A stretch of 64,000 nt of DNA from Chryseobacterium jejuense (GCF_900100075.1 NZ_FNEG01000007.1:62001-126000), one strand, 5' to 3'. Counted from the stretch's first letter, positions 8,280 through 17,513 are shown. Notes: generated from the sequence alone by a model not told the origin. Numbers and translations are program-made.

Positions 8280-11200
8280 TGAAAAGGCTATTAATTTTAA
8301 ATATATTTTTGTTTTTTACAAAAAGTTTTTGTCAAACAGTATCAACACCTTCATACACTTCGACCTTCCCTAAAACCCCAGCAGCAACTGAGATGGAAAG
8401 ATTCGGAAACATTCCAGTGAATTTATTTACAGGGGGCTTAGATTTGCAAATTCCAATATTTTCTAGTGAGAAAAACAATATTAGTTTAAGTTACAACTCA
8501 TCTGGTTTTATTCCAGGAAAAAAAAGTAATTATGTTGGATATAACTGGAGCTTAAATTATGGAGGAGCTATTACCCGGGAAGTCCGAGGAATAGCAGATG
8601 ATTTTATTTCAGATGGTAATTTTAATGGTTTTTTATACACTGTAAAGAATAATCCAATCAGTAATTCAAGTGCTTTCAATAATGGATATAATTATCACCT
8701 TAATAATAATTATATTAATATTGCCGGAAGGTTTAGCGAGTTAAGAGCCGATAAGTTTAATTTTAATTTTTTTGGAATAAATGGTTATTTCTATATAGGT
8801 AATAACGGAAAACCCGTTGTATCTTCCAGTACACCTAACCTCATTGTCAATATAGATAATTTTTCTTACCAGGATAACTTCTACTGTGACCCTAACCCTT
8901 CAGGATTCAGTATTGTAGATGGACAAGGTAATGAATATTATTTTGGTGATAATACAAATAATGTAGAGGTATCTTATTCATTGGGACATCATTTAAACCC
9001 TGAACAACCATCAGGAGTCCTTCCAGAAGCACGTGCTAATTATATGATTTCAGGATGGTATCTGTATAAGGTGAAATTTGCAAATGGAGAATTCTTGAAT
9101 ATCAATTATAAATCCCGACCATTATATTTTGATGCCAGTGATTTTTGCATAAAAAATAATTATCTTCCAATAAAAAAGAATTTTGGACTTTCTGGGTCTG
9201 CAAGTAATACTCAACCATATTATGAGTTATATTTGAATGTTAATCAAAAAAACAGTACTGAAACAACTATTTATAATGGTGGATCAGGATTTCCATTTTA
9301 TCAGGAACTTCCTCATTATAGTATTGAAGTAGTAAAAAAAGTATTTCCAGAAAGTATAGAAATACCAGATAGGTTTTTCATAAAATTTATATACAAAACC
9401 CAACAGGCAAATGTTGCTGAGAATTTCGATGCTTATCTTTTAGAATTCATTGAAGTTAAAAATAAATCTCAGAATACTTCTAATGTTGATAAATTCGAGC
9501 TTAGATACAATACCTCAAATAAAGATTATTATTTTTTAACTGAAATAATCAAGAATACAGATCAAAAACATCTTTTTAATTATAATTTAAATACGACATT
9601 CCCAAAATTCAATACTTTTGGAACTGATTACTGGGGATTCTGGAATGGAGCCAATGCCACTCAAAATGCTTTAATTCCTAATTATCAATTGAATTTTTCT
9701 ACTGGCGATATAACAATTACAGGAACAAGCCGCGCTTCTAGTAATTCTTTGTTTGATGTCGCCTTATTAAACAAGGTGACTTATCCTACTGGTGGGTATA
9801 GTTTATTTGACTATGAGCCTAATAGTTATGCTCAAAAGGTTACAAAAAATAGCTCCACAAATTTTATAAAACAACTTGTACCCAATAATGATATTGCAGG
9901 GGGGGCAAGAATAAAGAAAATTTCTTCATTTGATGGCAATAATACTATAACTAAAGAGTATAGATATATTAAAGATTTTTCATCAGGTAATATTAATGGA
10001 CCATCAACAGGAATACTTTATAATGATTATAGAATGGTAAATTTTGTAGATTTAAATGCTGGGAGTTCGAACTCAAGAACCATCTCTGAAGAGGCTACTA
10101 ATATTAATACTACCTCATTAAGTTCATATCATATAGGGTATTCTGAAGTTTCTGAGCTGGAAAACAATGAACTCAAGAAAAAATATTTTTTTAGCGACTA
10201 TGCATCAAATCCTGACTCTCTTGTTTATAGCCAAGGACCACAGGTTCGTTTTCCACCGGGTGTAAATGTTAATCCCGCCAATTATCAGCAAAGGTATTTT
10301 TTAAGATATCTTGATAATAAAGATAATGAAAGAGGAAAACTGATCCGAGAAGTATTTTATAAAGACGGAAACAATATTGTACAGGAAAACTTCAATATAT
10401 ATTCGTCTCTTAAGTCTCATAAATTATTAAGTAACAACTATGTAACCCTTATAGAAACCGCTGTTGCTTGGAGGATGTTCTATAAGTTTTATGGATTGCC
10501 ATATGTCTTAAAAAAATCTATTACAAAGAAATATTTTGGGAGTTCTGTTGTAGAAGAAAAATCAACAAATTATTTTGAAGGTAATTTACATCTCAATCTT
10601 ACAAAAGTAATTAAAGAGTATTCGGATAACACAGAGTTTAAAACAACATACCTATATGCTGAAGATTTGAGACATGGTAATCAGCCACAACAAAATTATC
10701 CACCTTATTTTTCTTTACCTTATATGATAGGGAACAATATAGTAGGAGTTCCCTTGGTTACTAGTAACTATAAAAATAATATTTTCCAAAACAGAACGCA
10801 AACAGTTTATGAACACAACCCAAATAACAATCTGGACTTACCTAAAAGGAGCTTATATTATACTGAAGATGCTATGGTAGCAGCCCCACTTGACAATGGT
10901 TTTGGTGTTACAATGGTTCCTGGTGCATTTGAGCGTTTTAATGAGGTTGTTTATGACCAATACGATTCAAAAGAAAATCTAGTACAATATACTACAAAAG
11001 ACGGTATTTCCACAGTTATCATCTGGGGATATAATGGGACTCAGCCAATTGCTAAGATTGAAAATGCAAAACTGGAAAATATTGGACAATCTCTTATAGA
11101 CAGTATTGTGAATGCCTCTAATACGGATGCAGCAGCTGAAAGAAATAATGATGAAACCAACTTATTAAACGCTTTTAATACTTTCAAAAAAGATTTAGGT

Positions 11201-11377
11201 GGTTATCAGATCACCACCTACAGTTATGATCCTTTAATTGGAGTAAGAAGTATTACCCCGCCATCAGGCATCCGGGAAGTTTATCTTTATGATACTGCAG
11301 GCAGGCTTAAAGAAGTCAGAGAAAATAACCAGACTGGAAAACTATTAAAAGAATTTAAATATAACTATAAACAATGA
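8279..11377 (+). CDS. RHS/SpvB-like secreted shell protein
   Basis: A 1032-aa protein with an N-terminal signal peptide ending near SFCQ. The early block with 'PVNLFTGGLDLQIPIF' and 'GYNWSLNYGGAITREVRG' is typical of the Bacteroidota proteins encoded just before DUF6443/RHS proteins. The C-terminal 60 residues contain YD-repeat strands (TTYSYDPLIGVRSITPPSG, YLYDTAGRLKEVREN). By analogy with TcB/TcC and RHS cocoons, it may form part of the shell that encloses the toxin tip of the 11535 gene; that is inference. It overlaps the preceding gene by one base, and its stop codon overlaps the start of a micro-ORF (ATGA at 11374). It is very Asn- and Tyr-rich and AT-rich, especially in the first two thirds. 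Confidence 0.82.
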   Translation: MKRLLILNIFLFFTKSFCQTVSTPSYTSTFPKTPAATEMERFGNIPVNLFTGGLDLQIPIFSSEKNNISLSYNSSGFIPGKKSNYVGYNWSLNYGGAITREVRGIADDFISDGNFNGFLYTVKNNPISNSSAFNNGYNYHLNNNYINIAGRFSELRADKFNFNFFGINGYFYIGNNGKPVVSSSTPNLIVNIDNFSYQDNFYCDPNPSGFSIVDGQGNEYYFGDNTNNVEVSYSLGHHLNPEQPSGVLPEARANYMISGWYLYKVKFANGEFLNINYKSRPLYFDASDFCIKNNYLPIKKNFGLSGSASNTQPYYELYLNVNQKNSTETTIYNGGSGFPFYQELPHYSIEVVKKVFPESIEIPDRFFIKFIYKTQQANVAENFDAYLLEFIEVKNKSQNTSNVDKFELRYNTSNKDYYFLTEIIKNTDQKHLFNYNLNTTFPKFNTFGTDYWGFWNGANATQNALIPNYQLNFSTGDITITGTSRASSNSLFDVALLNKVTYPTGGYSLFDYEPNSYAQKVTKNSSTNFIKQLVPNNDIAGGARIKKISSFDGNNTITKEYRYIKDFSSGNINGPSTGILYNDYRMVNFVDLNAGSSNSRTISEEATNINTTSLSSYHIGYSEVSELENNELKKKYFFSDYASNPDSLVYSQGPQVRFPPGVNVNPANYQQRYFLRYLDNKDNERGKLIREVFYKDGNNIVQENFNIYSSLKSHKLLSNNYVTLIETAVAWRMFYKFYGLPYVLKKSITKKYFGSSVVEEKSTNYFEGNLHLNLTKVIKEYSDNTEFKTTYLYAEDLRHGNQPQQNYPPYFSLPYMIGNNIVGVPLVTSNYKNNIFQNRTQTVYEHNPNNNLDLPKRSLYYTEDAMVAAPLDNGFGVTMVPGAFERFNEVVYDQYDSKENLVQYTTKDGISTVIIWGYNGTQPIAKIENAKLENIGQSLIDSIVNASNTDAAAERNNDETNLLNAFNTFKKDLGGYQITTYSYDPLIGVRSITPPSGIREVYLYDTAGRLKEVRENNQTGKLLKEFKYNYKQ

Positions 11378-11517
11378 TAACTCAAATTATGAAAAAAATA
11401 ATATTCACTACAGGAGCTTTAGCCATTCCACTATATATATCAGCAGATGTTGTTCATACAGTATCTGAATCCCTATCAGTAGGTGCTTATGACTCTCATT
11501 TCAATACAAAGAACTAA
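11374..11517 (+). CDS. Micro-secreted peptide between the two RHS genes
   Basis: A 47-codon frame whose ATG overlaps the stop codon of the upstream gene (ATGA). An internal ATG at 11389 gives 42 aa beginning MKKIIFTTGALAIPLYISA, a good Sec signal peptide (Lys-Lys, hydrophobic core, small residues at the cut). The remaining mature part is only about 22 residues (DVVHTVSESL to the end at HFNTKN). It lies 17 bp before the RHS gene, so the four frames 6657-15140 are read as one unit. No family is recognised. It could be a lipidation-free leader peptide, a chaperone-like micro-protein for the RHS shell, or a spurious frame. The signal-peptide form and tight coupling argue for a real gene. Confidence 0.6.
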   Translation: MITQIMKKIIFTTGALAIPLYISADVVHTVSESLSVGAYDSHFNTKN

Positions 11518-11534
11518 TCTGCTAATATAAAATA

Positions 11535-14500
11535 ATGCATAAAAAAATATATATAAGCATAGGGCTGTTATGGAGCCTTCATCATTTTGGACAGATTGTT
11601 TTAACAACCCCTCCTGCTCCTAATACCGAAGTGTCAGACCCTGTAAATATACGTATGCTTCCAGGGTTTCAATTCAATTCAGTTAATGGAACTTTTCGTG
11701 CTTACATTGGCGGGGCACCCTCTGGTAATGGTGATACCTATACCCCTATCACGGTAGATTATTCATCCAATATTCCAGGTACCGAAAATTATATTTATAC
11801 CAGACAATATTTAGTACCCACTACAGTTTCAGACGGATCTCTTCAGCAAATACAAAATGTGCAGTTTTTTGATGGATTGGGAAGACCTAAACAAGCTGTC
11901 AGTATAAAATCTACCTCTAGCGGAAAAGACCTTGTAACTCATATTCCTTATGACGGATTTGGAAGGCAGGTTGATAGTTGGCTCCCGGTTCCTATGGCCT
12001 CATTAAATGGAAATATCCAGACCGGAGTAGAAACTAGTGCCAATAGTTATTATCAGTCTAATGATATTAATGATTCCTATCCTTTTGCTCATAAAACCCT
12101 GGAAAACTCCCCACTTGATAGAGTTTTAAACCAAAATAGCCCTGGTAATGACTGGAAAAACAAACCTGTTATTTTTGGATATGAAGCTAATGTACAGGGG
12201 GAGGTTAAAAAATATACAACAGTCACTACATGGCCAGACGGAGCTACTTCCTCTGAACTAAGCATATCTGGTACATATGGAGAAGCACAGCTGTATAAAA
12301 ACACGATAACAGATGAAGACCATAATAAAACCATAGAATTTAAAAATGGAAAAGGGCAGACTCTGTTGGTAAGAAAAGTCATCAGTTCCTCAGAAAATGC
12401 AGATACTTATTACGTCTATAATGAATACGATCAATTGGTATTTGTTATTCCACCTTTAGCTTCTACTGCGTCAGCCGTTTCTGCTACAGTGAAAGAAGAT
12501 CTTTGTTATCAATACAGATATGATGGTAAAAGCAGACTTGTAGAAAAGAAACTTCCTGGCAAAGGTTGGGAAAAGATGGTATATGATAAATCAGACAGAC
12601 TGATTCTAACTCAGGATGCCAATCTCAAAGACCAGAACAAATGGCTTATTAACAAATATGACAAATTGGGGAGAATTGCTTATACAGGATTGTTAACAGG
12701 TGGTGATAGAGCAGGCAGGGAAAATCAAATCAAGGATCTGGTAATTACTGAAGATAGAAGTACAACAGGATTTACTCGAAATGGCATCACTGTGTACTAT
12801 ACCGATAGTGCCTTTGTTGGAGAAATACCCACCATTCTGAATGTCAATTATTATGATACTTATCCTCAGGAAGCACCCTCAGTGACTACGGTTTTAAATC
12901 AGGACGTATTACCACAGGCGCAGAATTCGGATGTAAGTACTAAAAGCCTTCCCACAGCCAGCTATACTAAAAATATTGAAAATGATAGCTGGACAAAAGT
13001 ATACACCTATTATGATAAGAGAGGACGAGCAATTGCTAACCATTCTTTAAATCATTTAGGCGGATATACCAAAACTGAAAGTTATCTGAAGTTTTCAGGA
13101 GTACCGGAATATACCCTTATTGAGCATAAAAGAACAGCCAATGACCCGAAGATCAACCTTAAAGAAACCTTTGAATATGATCATCAGGAAAGATTGGTAA
13201 GACATTGGAATCAGGTAAATGGCGGAGCTCAGGAGCTTCTTGCCGAAAACCTTTATAATGATCTGGGACAATTGCAGACTAAAAACGTAGGAAATACTAC
13301 AGGCAGCCCATTGCAGCGTGTCAAATATGTTTACAATATAAGAGGTTGGATGACCAAACTTAATGATCCTTCCAATTTGCAGAATAAACTTTTTGCTTAC
13401 GAACTAAGATATAACAAACCTAATAGCCAGTATTCAGGCTCTGCGAGATACAATGGAAATATTTCCCAGATGTCATGGATTACCCAAAATGATGCTGTAC
13501 TGAGAAATTATTCTTATGAATACGATGCCCTTAACCGACTTAAAGAAGGTCGTTTCTGGGATGCCATGAATTTAGAGAGAGGAGAATACCACGAACAGCT
13601 TACCTATGATCTTAATGGAAATATTAGAACACTTTTAAGAAGAGGAAAGCAGCTTCCAGGATACACCGCACCTGAAGTAATGGACCATCTGGAATACCAT
13701 TATGAAAATGTGGAACAAAGTAATAAGTTATCCTATCTTAAAGAAATCGGAACCGGAAATGCCATAAGTGGCTATCCATTAGCAGCTGGAAGTACCGGAA
13801 GTACTATTACCTATGATGCAAATGGAAATATGACGACTCAGGTGGATAAAGGCATTTCCTCCATTCAGTATAATTATCTAAATTTACCTGGAAAGATTAC
13901 CCAAAACGCTAAAGTAACCGATTATATTTACAAAGCAGATGGAGTGAAAGTAAGAAAGGTTTTTGGAACAGAAATAACCGATTATTTGGATGGCTTTCAG
14001 TATACCAATTCAATATTAAAATTCTTCCCAACAGCAGAAGGCTATTTTAATGCTGAGACCGGAAAATATGTTTATAATTATACCGATCATCTTGGAAATA
14101 CCAGATTAAGCTATTCTAAAAATGGATTAGGAACAGAGATCATTGAAGAAAATAATTATTATCCTTTTGGATTAAAACATGAAGGGTATAATACTCTGTT
14201 GGGGAATTCTGCATATCAGTATAAGTACAATGGCAAGGAGCTTCAGGAAAATGGTATGTATGATTATGGAGCTAGATTTTATATGCCGGATATCGGTAGG
14301 TGGGGTGTCGCAGATGAATTAGCAGAAAAATCAAGAAGGTTCTCACCCTATACTTATGCTTTGGATAATCCAATAATGTTTGTTGATCCAGATGGTAAAG
14401 AAGCACAAGGATGTTGTGGTAATTTATGGAATCTTGCTAAAACTTATTATTCTGGAATGTATCAGGGTGCAAAAGGTGTGGCAACAGAAACTTATCAAGG

Positions 14501-15140
14501 TGTTAAACAAATTGTTACTGATCCAGGAGGAACAGCGAAATCAATATACAATAATTCAGGGAGTATTCTAAAAGCGGGTGTTAATAAAGGAGTAGGTGCT
14601 GTCGCTACTGCAATATCAGCTCCAGCAATTGCTGTGGATAGTTTTAAAAAAGGAGATGCAACAGGAGCTGGAAAGATAGCAGGAAAAGCTTTGGCTGAAA
14701 TGGCTATAATTGCTGGTACGGAAGGAGCTGGAAGTGCTATTAAAGGTAGTATTACAGCTGCTAAAACAGCCAGAACAATAAGTAAACTTGGTACTGAAGT
14801 AAACACTACTGCAGCTGAAATGTTTAATGCTGGAAAAGCTCCAGCAGCTATAGTTGGAGCAGAATTAAATGGAAAAACAGCTATAGGGATAAGTGGGGCC
14901 CCACCGTCTACGATTGCTCCACAGTTGGAAGGTGTTGTGAATGAATTAGGGGGGCTTGGTACGAGGACAGCCTCTGGAAATCCGGTTGGATGCTGTGCTG
15001 AGTTTAATGCCGGAAATGAATTATTATTAAATAATCCTTCCGCTACGGCATCACAAGTTAATTTTACTGAAGCAATAAGGCCAAGAACTGGAAAAGTTGT
15101 ACCAATGTGTGATAACTGTAAAGCAACTTTTGGGAAATAA
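11535..15140 (+). CDS. RHS-repeat protein with DUF6443 and C-terminal YwqJ-like deaminase toxin
   Basis: A 1201-aa polymorphic toxin. Signal peptide, then a DUF6443 domain (about residues 70-200, TRQYLVPT and FFDGLGRPKQ), many YD repeats, and the RHS core ending GARFYMPDIGRWGVADEL...DNPIMFVDPDGKEA at about 908-955. After the core come an Ala/Gly-rich helical linker and a variable C-terminal domain. The end contains CAE (Cys1154-Ala-Glu1156) and C-x-x-C (Cys1192, Cys1195), with GAPPSTIAP before it. This is the zinc and proton-shuttle layout of the nucleic-acid deaminase superfamily, closest by eye to YwqJ-type toxins. The likely action is base deamination in a competitor, with the RHS barrel enclosing the toxin. 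The neighbour at 15155 fits an immunity protein. Secretion is by Sec; the later route (T9SS partner or other) is unknown. Confidence 0.88.
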   Translation: MHKKIYISIGLLWSLHHFGQIVLTTPPAPNTEVSDPVNIRMLPGFQFNSVNGTFRAYIGGAPSGNGDTYTPITVDYSSNIPGTENYIYTRQYLVPTTVSDGSLQQIQNVQFFDGLGRPKQAVSIKSTSSGKDLVTHIPYDGFGRQVDSWLPVPMASLNGNIQTGVETSANSYYQSNDINDSYPFAHKTLENSPLDRVLNQNSPGNDWKNKPVIFGYEANVQGEVKKYTTVTTWPDGATSSELSISGTYGEAQLYKNTITDEDHNKTIEFKNGKGQTLLVRKVISSSENADTYYVYNEYDQLVFVIPPLASTASAVSATVKEDLCYQYRYDGKSRLVEKKLPGKGWEKMVYDKSDRLILTQDANLKDQNKWLINKYDKLGRIAYTGLLTGGDRAGRENQIKDLVITEDRSTTGFTRNGITVYYTDSAFVGEIPTILNVNYYDTYPQEAPSVTTVLNQDVLPQAQNSDVSTKSLPTASYTKNIENDSWTKVYTYYDKRGRAIANHSLNHLGGYTKTESYLKFSGVPEYTLIEHKRTANDPKINLKETFEYDHQERLVRHWNQVNGGAQELLAENLYNDLGQLQTKNVGNTTGSPLQRVKYVYNIRGWMTKLNDPSNLQNKLFAYELRYNKPNSQYSGSARYNGNISQMSWITQNDAVLRNYSYEYDALNRLKEGRFWDAMNLERGEYHEQLTYDLNGNIRTLLRRGKQLPGYTAPEVMDHLEYHYENVEQSNKLSYLKEIGTGNAISGYPLAAGSTGSTITYDANGNMTTQVDKGISSIQYNYLNLPGKITQNAKVTDYIYKADGVKVRKVFGTEITDYLDGFQYTNSILKFFPTAEGYFNAETGKYVYNYTDHLGNTRLSYSKNGLGTEIIEENNYYPFGLKHEGYNTLLGNSAYQYKYNGKELQENGMYDYGARFYMPDIGRWGVADELAEKSRRFSPYTYALDNPIMFVDPDGKEAQGCCGNLWNLAKTYYSGMYQGAKGVATETYQGVKQIVTDPGGTAKSIYNNSGSILKAGVNKGVGAVATAISAPAIAVDSFKKGDATGAGKIAGKALAEMAIIAGTEGAGSAIKGSITAAKTARTISKLGTEVNTTAAEMFNAGKAPAAIVGAELNGKTAIGISGAPPSTIAPQLEGVVNELGGLGTRTASGNPVGCCAEFNAGNELLLNNPSATASQVNFTEAIRPRTGKVVPMCDNCKATFGK

Positions 15141-15154
15141 AAATATTATTATTT

Positions 15155-15610
15155 ATGTACACAGAAATAGAACAACAAACCTTAGATATAGATTGGTTTT
15201 TTACAGATGGTAAGTATATAGGGTTTATAGCGTCTGGAGCTGGTAGATTACCTGAATCAGTAGCGAAATCATCGGAAAACAATGAAAGACTAGTGTCATA
15301 TTTTAGAAATTTACAAGAAATATCGGAGGTAATAGTAAACCCAAAACTGAATGATTTATTGATCGAAATATTTGGCACAGGTGCTGATGAAAGATATTTA
15401 CACGATTTTGTTTCTATGACCAAAAAAGGATTTTATTCTTTTGATAAAACTAATTTAAATAACTTTCTTGACTATGATTATCATTTAGTAACAAGCCCTA
15501 TGAATCCTTTGACTATAGATGATTTGCCTCAGGATATATTAAATATTATTCTGCAAACTAAGTATTCAGATGGGATGAACAATATTATAAATATTGGTAA
15601 AATAAACTAA
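15155..15610 (+). CDS. Probable immunity protein for the RHS deaminase toxin
   Basis: A 151-aa cytoplasmic-type protein with no signal peptide or membrane segment, starting 14 bp after the toxin stop codon. The N-terminal 'DIDWFFTDGKYIGFIASG' block resembles small immunity-type proteins that follow polymorphic toxins in Bacteroidota. I cannot assign it to a named family. Position (directly after a variable toxin tip, before the cluster terminator), size and acidic, AT-rich character support an immunity role: binding and blocking the deaminase in the producing cell. The sequence composition matches the toxin tip more than the RHS core, as expected if tip and immunity gene were acquired together. 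Confidence 0.65.
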   Translation: MYTEIEQQTLDIDWFFTDGKYIGFIASGAGRLPESVAKSSENNERLVSYFRNLQEISEVIVNPKLNDLLIEIFGTGADERYLHDFVSMTKKGFYSFDKTNLNNFLDYDYHLVTSPMNPLTIDDLPQDILNIILQTKYSDGMNNIINIGKIN

Positions 15611-15648
15611 TGATTACAAAGTAACAGACTTTGAGCAGATAACACAAT

Positions 15649-15676
15649 AACCACTGCAACTGCGGTGGTTTTCTTG
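15649..15676 (+). terminator. Terminator after the toxin-immunity genes
   Basis: AACCACTGC pairs with GCGGTGGTT around an AACT loop, followed by TTCTTGTTCTG, a broken T tract. Confidence 0.65.
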
Positions 15677-15759
15677 TTCTGTTTTGTATATGGAAACAGA
15701 ACAATATAAATAAATCTTTGGGATAATGTTTAGGTATAGAATAAAAGGGCTGAATTTTT

Positions 15760-15767
15760 TATATTTG
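15760..15767 (+). promoter_or_regulatory. -7 promoter box before the 46-aa frame
   Basis: TATATTTG matches TAnnTTTG and lies 19 bp before the ATG at 15787. No clear -33 TTG is seen. Confidence 0.35.
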
Positions 15768-15786
15768 TGGTAATGTATAAAAAATC

Positions 15787-15927
15787 ATGATGGAAAAGCT
15801 AAAGGGTCTACGAAAACAGCGGGGCTATACCCATCTGCCGCACGAATCCTTTCTTGTGGCATTTTTGACCAATCCAATAATCCTCTGCTGCGCAAAGTCT
15901 CGCGACTTTAAACTGTCAAGCACCTAA
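15787..15927 (+). pseudogene. Remnant of a small XRE-type regulator gene
   Basis: A 46-codon frame beginning MMEKLKGLRKQRGYTHL, which looks like the first helix of a Cro/C1 (XRE) helix-turn-helix protein (typically LRKxxGYTQxxLA). The resemblance stops after about 16 residues and the rest has no helix-turn-helix pattern. It has a plausible promoter box. The 300-bp gap 15611-16010 holds only this frame, a 16-bp palindrome (AAAGTC-TCGC-GACTTT, near 15894-15911) and two terminators. I read it as the broken 5' end of a regulator left behind by turnover next to the toxin locus; a real 46-aa protein cannot be excluded. Confidence 0.3.
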
Positions 15928-15937
15928 TACAAGAAAT

Positions 15938-15972
15938 AAAAATAACCCTTGCTGTTACAAGGGTTATTTTTT
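15938..15972. terminator. Bidirectional terminator before the methionine aminopeptidase gene
   Basis: A perfect 11-bp stem (AATAACCCTTG with CAAGGGTTATT), six-base loop, A-rich before and T-rich after. Confidence 0.8.
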
Positions 15973-16010
15973 TAGTCTCAATTTATATTTACAAAGAAAT
16001 TTTTATTCTT

Positions 16011-16018
16011 TAACTTTG
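16011..16018 (+). promoter_or_regulatory. -7 promoter box of map
   Basis: TAACTTTG fits TAnnTTTG and lies 63 bp before the ATG at 16082. It coincides with the upstream ATG-less frame extension, which argues against a start at 16016. Confidence 0.5.
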
Positions 16019-16081
16019 TCTTTTTCAGTACCATGGTCTTCCTTAGTATTGAAATTCTTATCCCAACCAAAAAATAAAATC

Positions 16082-16846
16082 ATGTCAATTACCAACGACG
16101 ATCAGTTAGCCGGAATGCAAAAAGTGAGTGAAGCGGTGGCGTATACTTTAAAAGAGATGACGCAATATGCTCAGCCGGGGATGACCACAAAGGTGCTCGA
16201 TGAGTATGGAGCCAAAATATTGGCTGATTTCGGGGCCAAGTCTGCCCCTTATCTTACTTATGGATTTCCCGGATGGACCTGTATAAGTGTAGATAACGAA
16301 TTTTGTCATGGTATTCCTACAGATCAAAGGGTTTTGAAAGAAGGTGATCTTATCAATATTGATGTTTCTGCCGAGCTTAATGGATATTGGGCTGATAATG
16401 GTGGTTCTTTTGTGATTGGGAAAGATATCAACCAACATCAGAAGTTAGTAGATGCTTCCAAAGATATTCTTCAAAAAACAATTGATAACATTAGAGGTGG
16501 TGTGAAAATAGCCGATATTGGATTTTTAATGGAAACTGAAGCAAAGAAAAGAGGTTTTAAAGTCATTAAAAATCTTGGTGGGCATGGAGTAGGAAGAAGT
16601 TTACATGAAGAACCGGATGAATTGTTGAATTATAGAAACCGTTTCGATACCAGACGCTTTAAGAAAAACTCAGTAGTGGCGATTGAAACATTTATTTCAA
16701 CATCCTCAAACCTTGCTGTAGAGCTAAAAGATGGCTGGACTATGGTTGGTAATAAAGGTGGTTATATGGCACAACACGAACATACCATTTTAATTACGGA
16801 TGGAAAACCTGTTATTTTAACTCAAATGAATGGAATACTGAATTAG
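16082..16846 (+). CDS. map: Type I methionine aminopeptidase
   Basis: Removes the initiator Met from new proteins. The 254-aa form starting MSITNDDQ is chosen because a promoter box lies at 16011-16018 and the longer upstream frame has no homology-like sequence. All five metal ligands of the family are visible in order: Asp in NIDVS, Asp in WADNGG, His in GGHGVGRSLHEEP, Glu in AIETF and Glu in QHEHT. The substrate-pocket His is in FCHGIP. The length matches bacterial type I enzymes. The gene stands alone between the toxin locus and the Crp-type regulator. Confidence 0.93.
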   Translation: MSITNDDQLAGMQKVSEAVAYTLKEMTQYAQPGMTTKVLDEYGAKILADFGAKSAPYLTYGFPGWTCISVDNEFCHGIPTDQRVLKEGDLINIDVSAELNGYWADNGGSFVIGKDINQHQKLVDASKDILQKTIDNIRGGVKIADIGFLMETEAKKRGFKVIKNLGGHGVGRSLHEEPDELLNYRNRFDTRRFKKNSVVAIETFISTSSNLAVELKDGWTMVGNKGGYMAQHEHTILITDGKPVILTQMNGILN

Positions 16847-16967
16847 TGGATCACCAGTTTATTGAAAATGGATCTTCATGTCTGAATATATTTATACTAT
16901 TTTTTTCAATAGTGTGAGGCTGGAGATGCTGTTTTAATTAAAAGTATTCAACGAGAAATATTCCAAA

Positions 16968-17513
16968 ATGGTCAGTGAAAAGAACCTTAAGATCATCGAA
17001 AACGTTATTCATTTGTTTGATAGTCATATCTATCGTAAAAAAGAAATATTGATGGATATTGACCAGGTTCACCGTGATTTATTTTATATCAAAAAAGGAG
17101 TAGTCCGGATTTTTTACTATGACGAAAAAGCGCAGGACCACACCCATTGGATCAGTTCAGACCATAGCTTTATAGCCCTTTTTTCAAGCGTATTATCCGG
17201 AAAAGCCGTTCCATTTGGAATTGAAGTCATTGAAGACAATAGCGAGATATTCAGATTGCCTTACCGTGAGCTCCTTGAGTTGAAATCAAACAATCCCGAA
17301 ATACAACAGTTCATGGAAGATCTTTTTGCAGAAAGCCTAATAACCATGGGCAGCAGACTAATGGATCTTCAGATCAAAACTACAGATCAGCGTTATAATG
17401 ATTTTGTAGCTGCCCATCCGGACTGGCTTCAGAGAATCAACCTTGGATATATTGCAGGATATCTGGGAATGACGCAGCAACAACTGAGCAAAGTAAGAGC
17501 TCAGCAGAAATAA
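16968..17513 (+). CDS. Crp/Fnr-family transcriptional regulator
   Basis: An N-terminal cyclic-nucleotide-binding-like beta-roll (about residues 20-115, with 'DLFYIKKGVVRIFYY' and 'FRLPYRELLEL') is joined by a long dimer helix to a short C-terminal helix-turn-helix ('LGYIAGYLGMTQQQLSKVR', about 157-175). The length of 181 aa is usual for the Bacteroidota branch, in which the DNA-binding part is abbreviated and the ligand residues for cAMP are not conserved. It stands 126 bp before an alpha/beta hydrolase gene on the same strand, so that gene is a likely target. The ligand is unknown. Confidence 0.85.
   Translation: MVSEKNLKIIENVIHLFDSHIYRKKEILMDIDQVHRDLFYIKKGVVRIFYYDEKAQDHTHWISSDHSFIALFSSVLSGKAVPFGIEVIEDNSEIFRLPYRELLELKSNNPEIQQFMEDLFAESLITMGSRLMDLQIKTTDQRYNDFVAAHPDWLQRINLGYIAGYLGMTQQQLSKVRAQQK

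Noticed and set aside
16016..16081. 22-residue N-terminal extension of methionine aminopeptidase
   Set aside because: It overlaps the TAACTTTG box and has no family-like sequence; the enzyme is complete from 16082.
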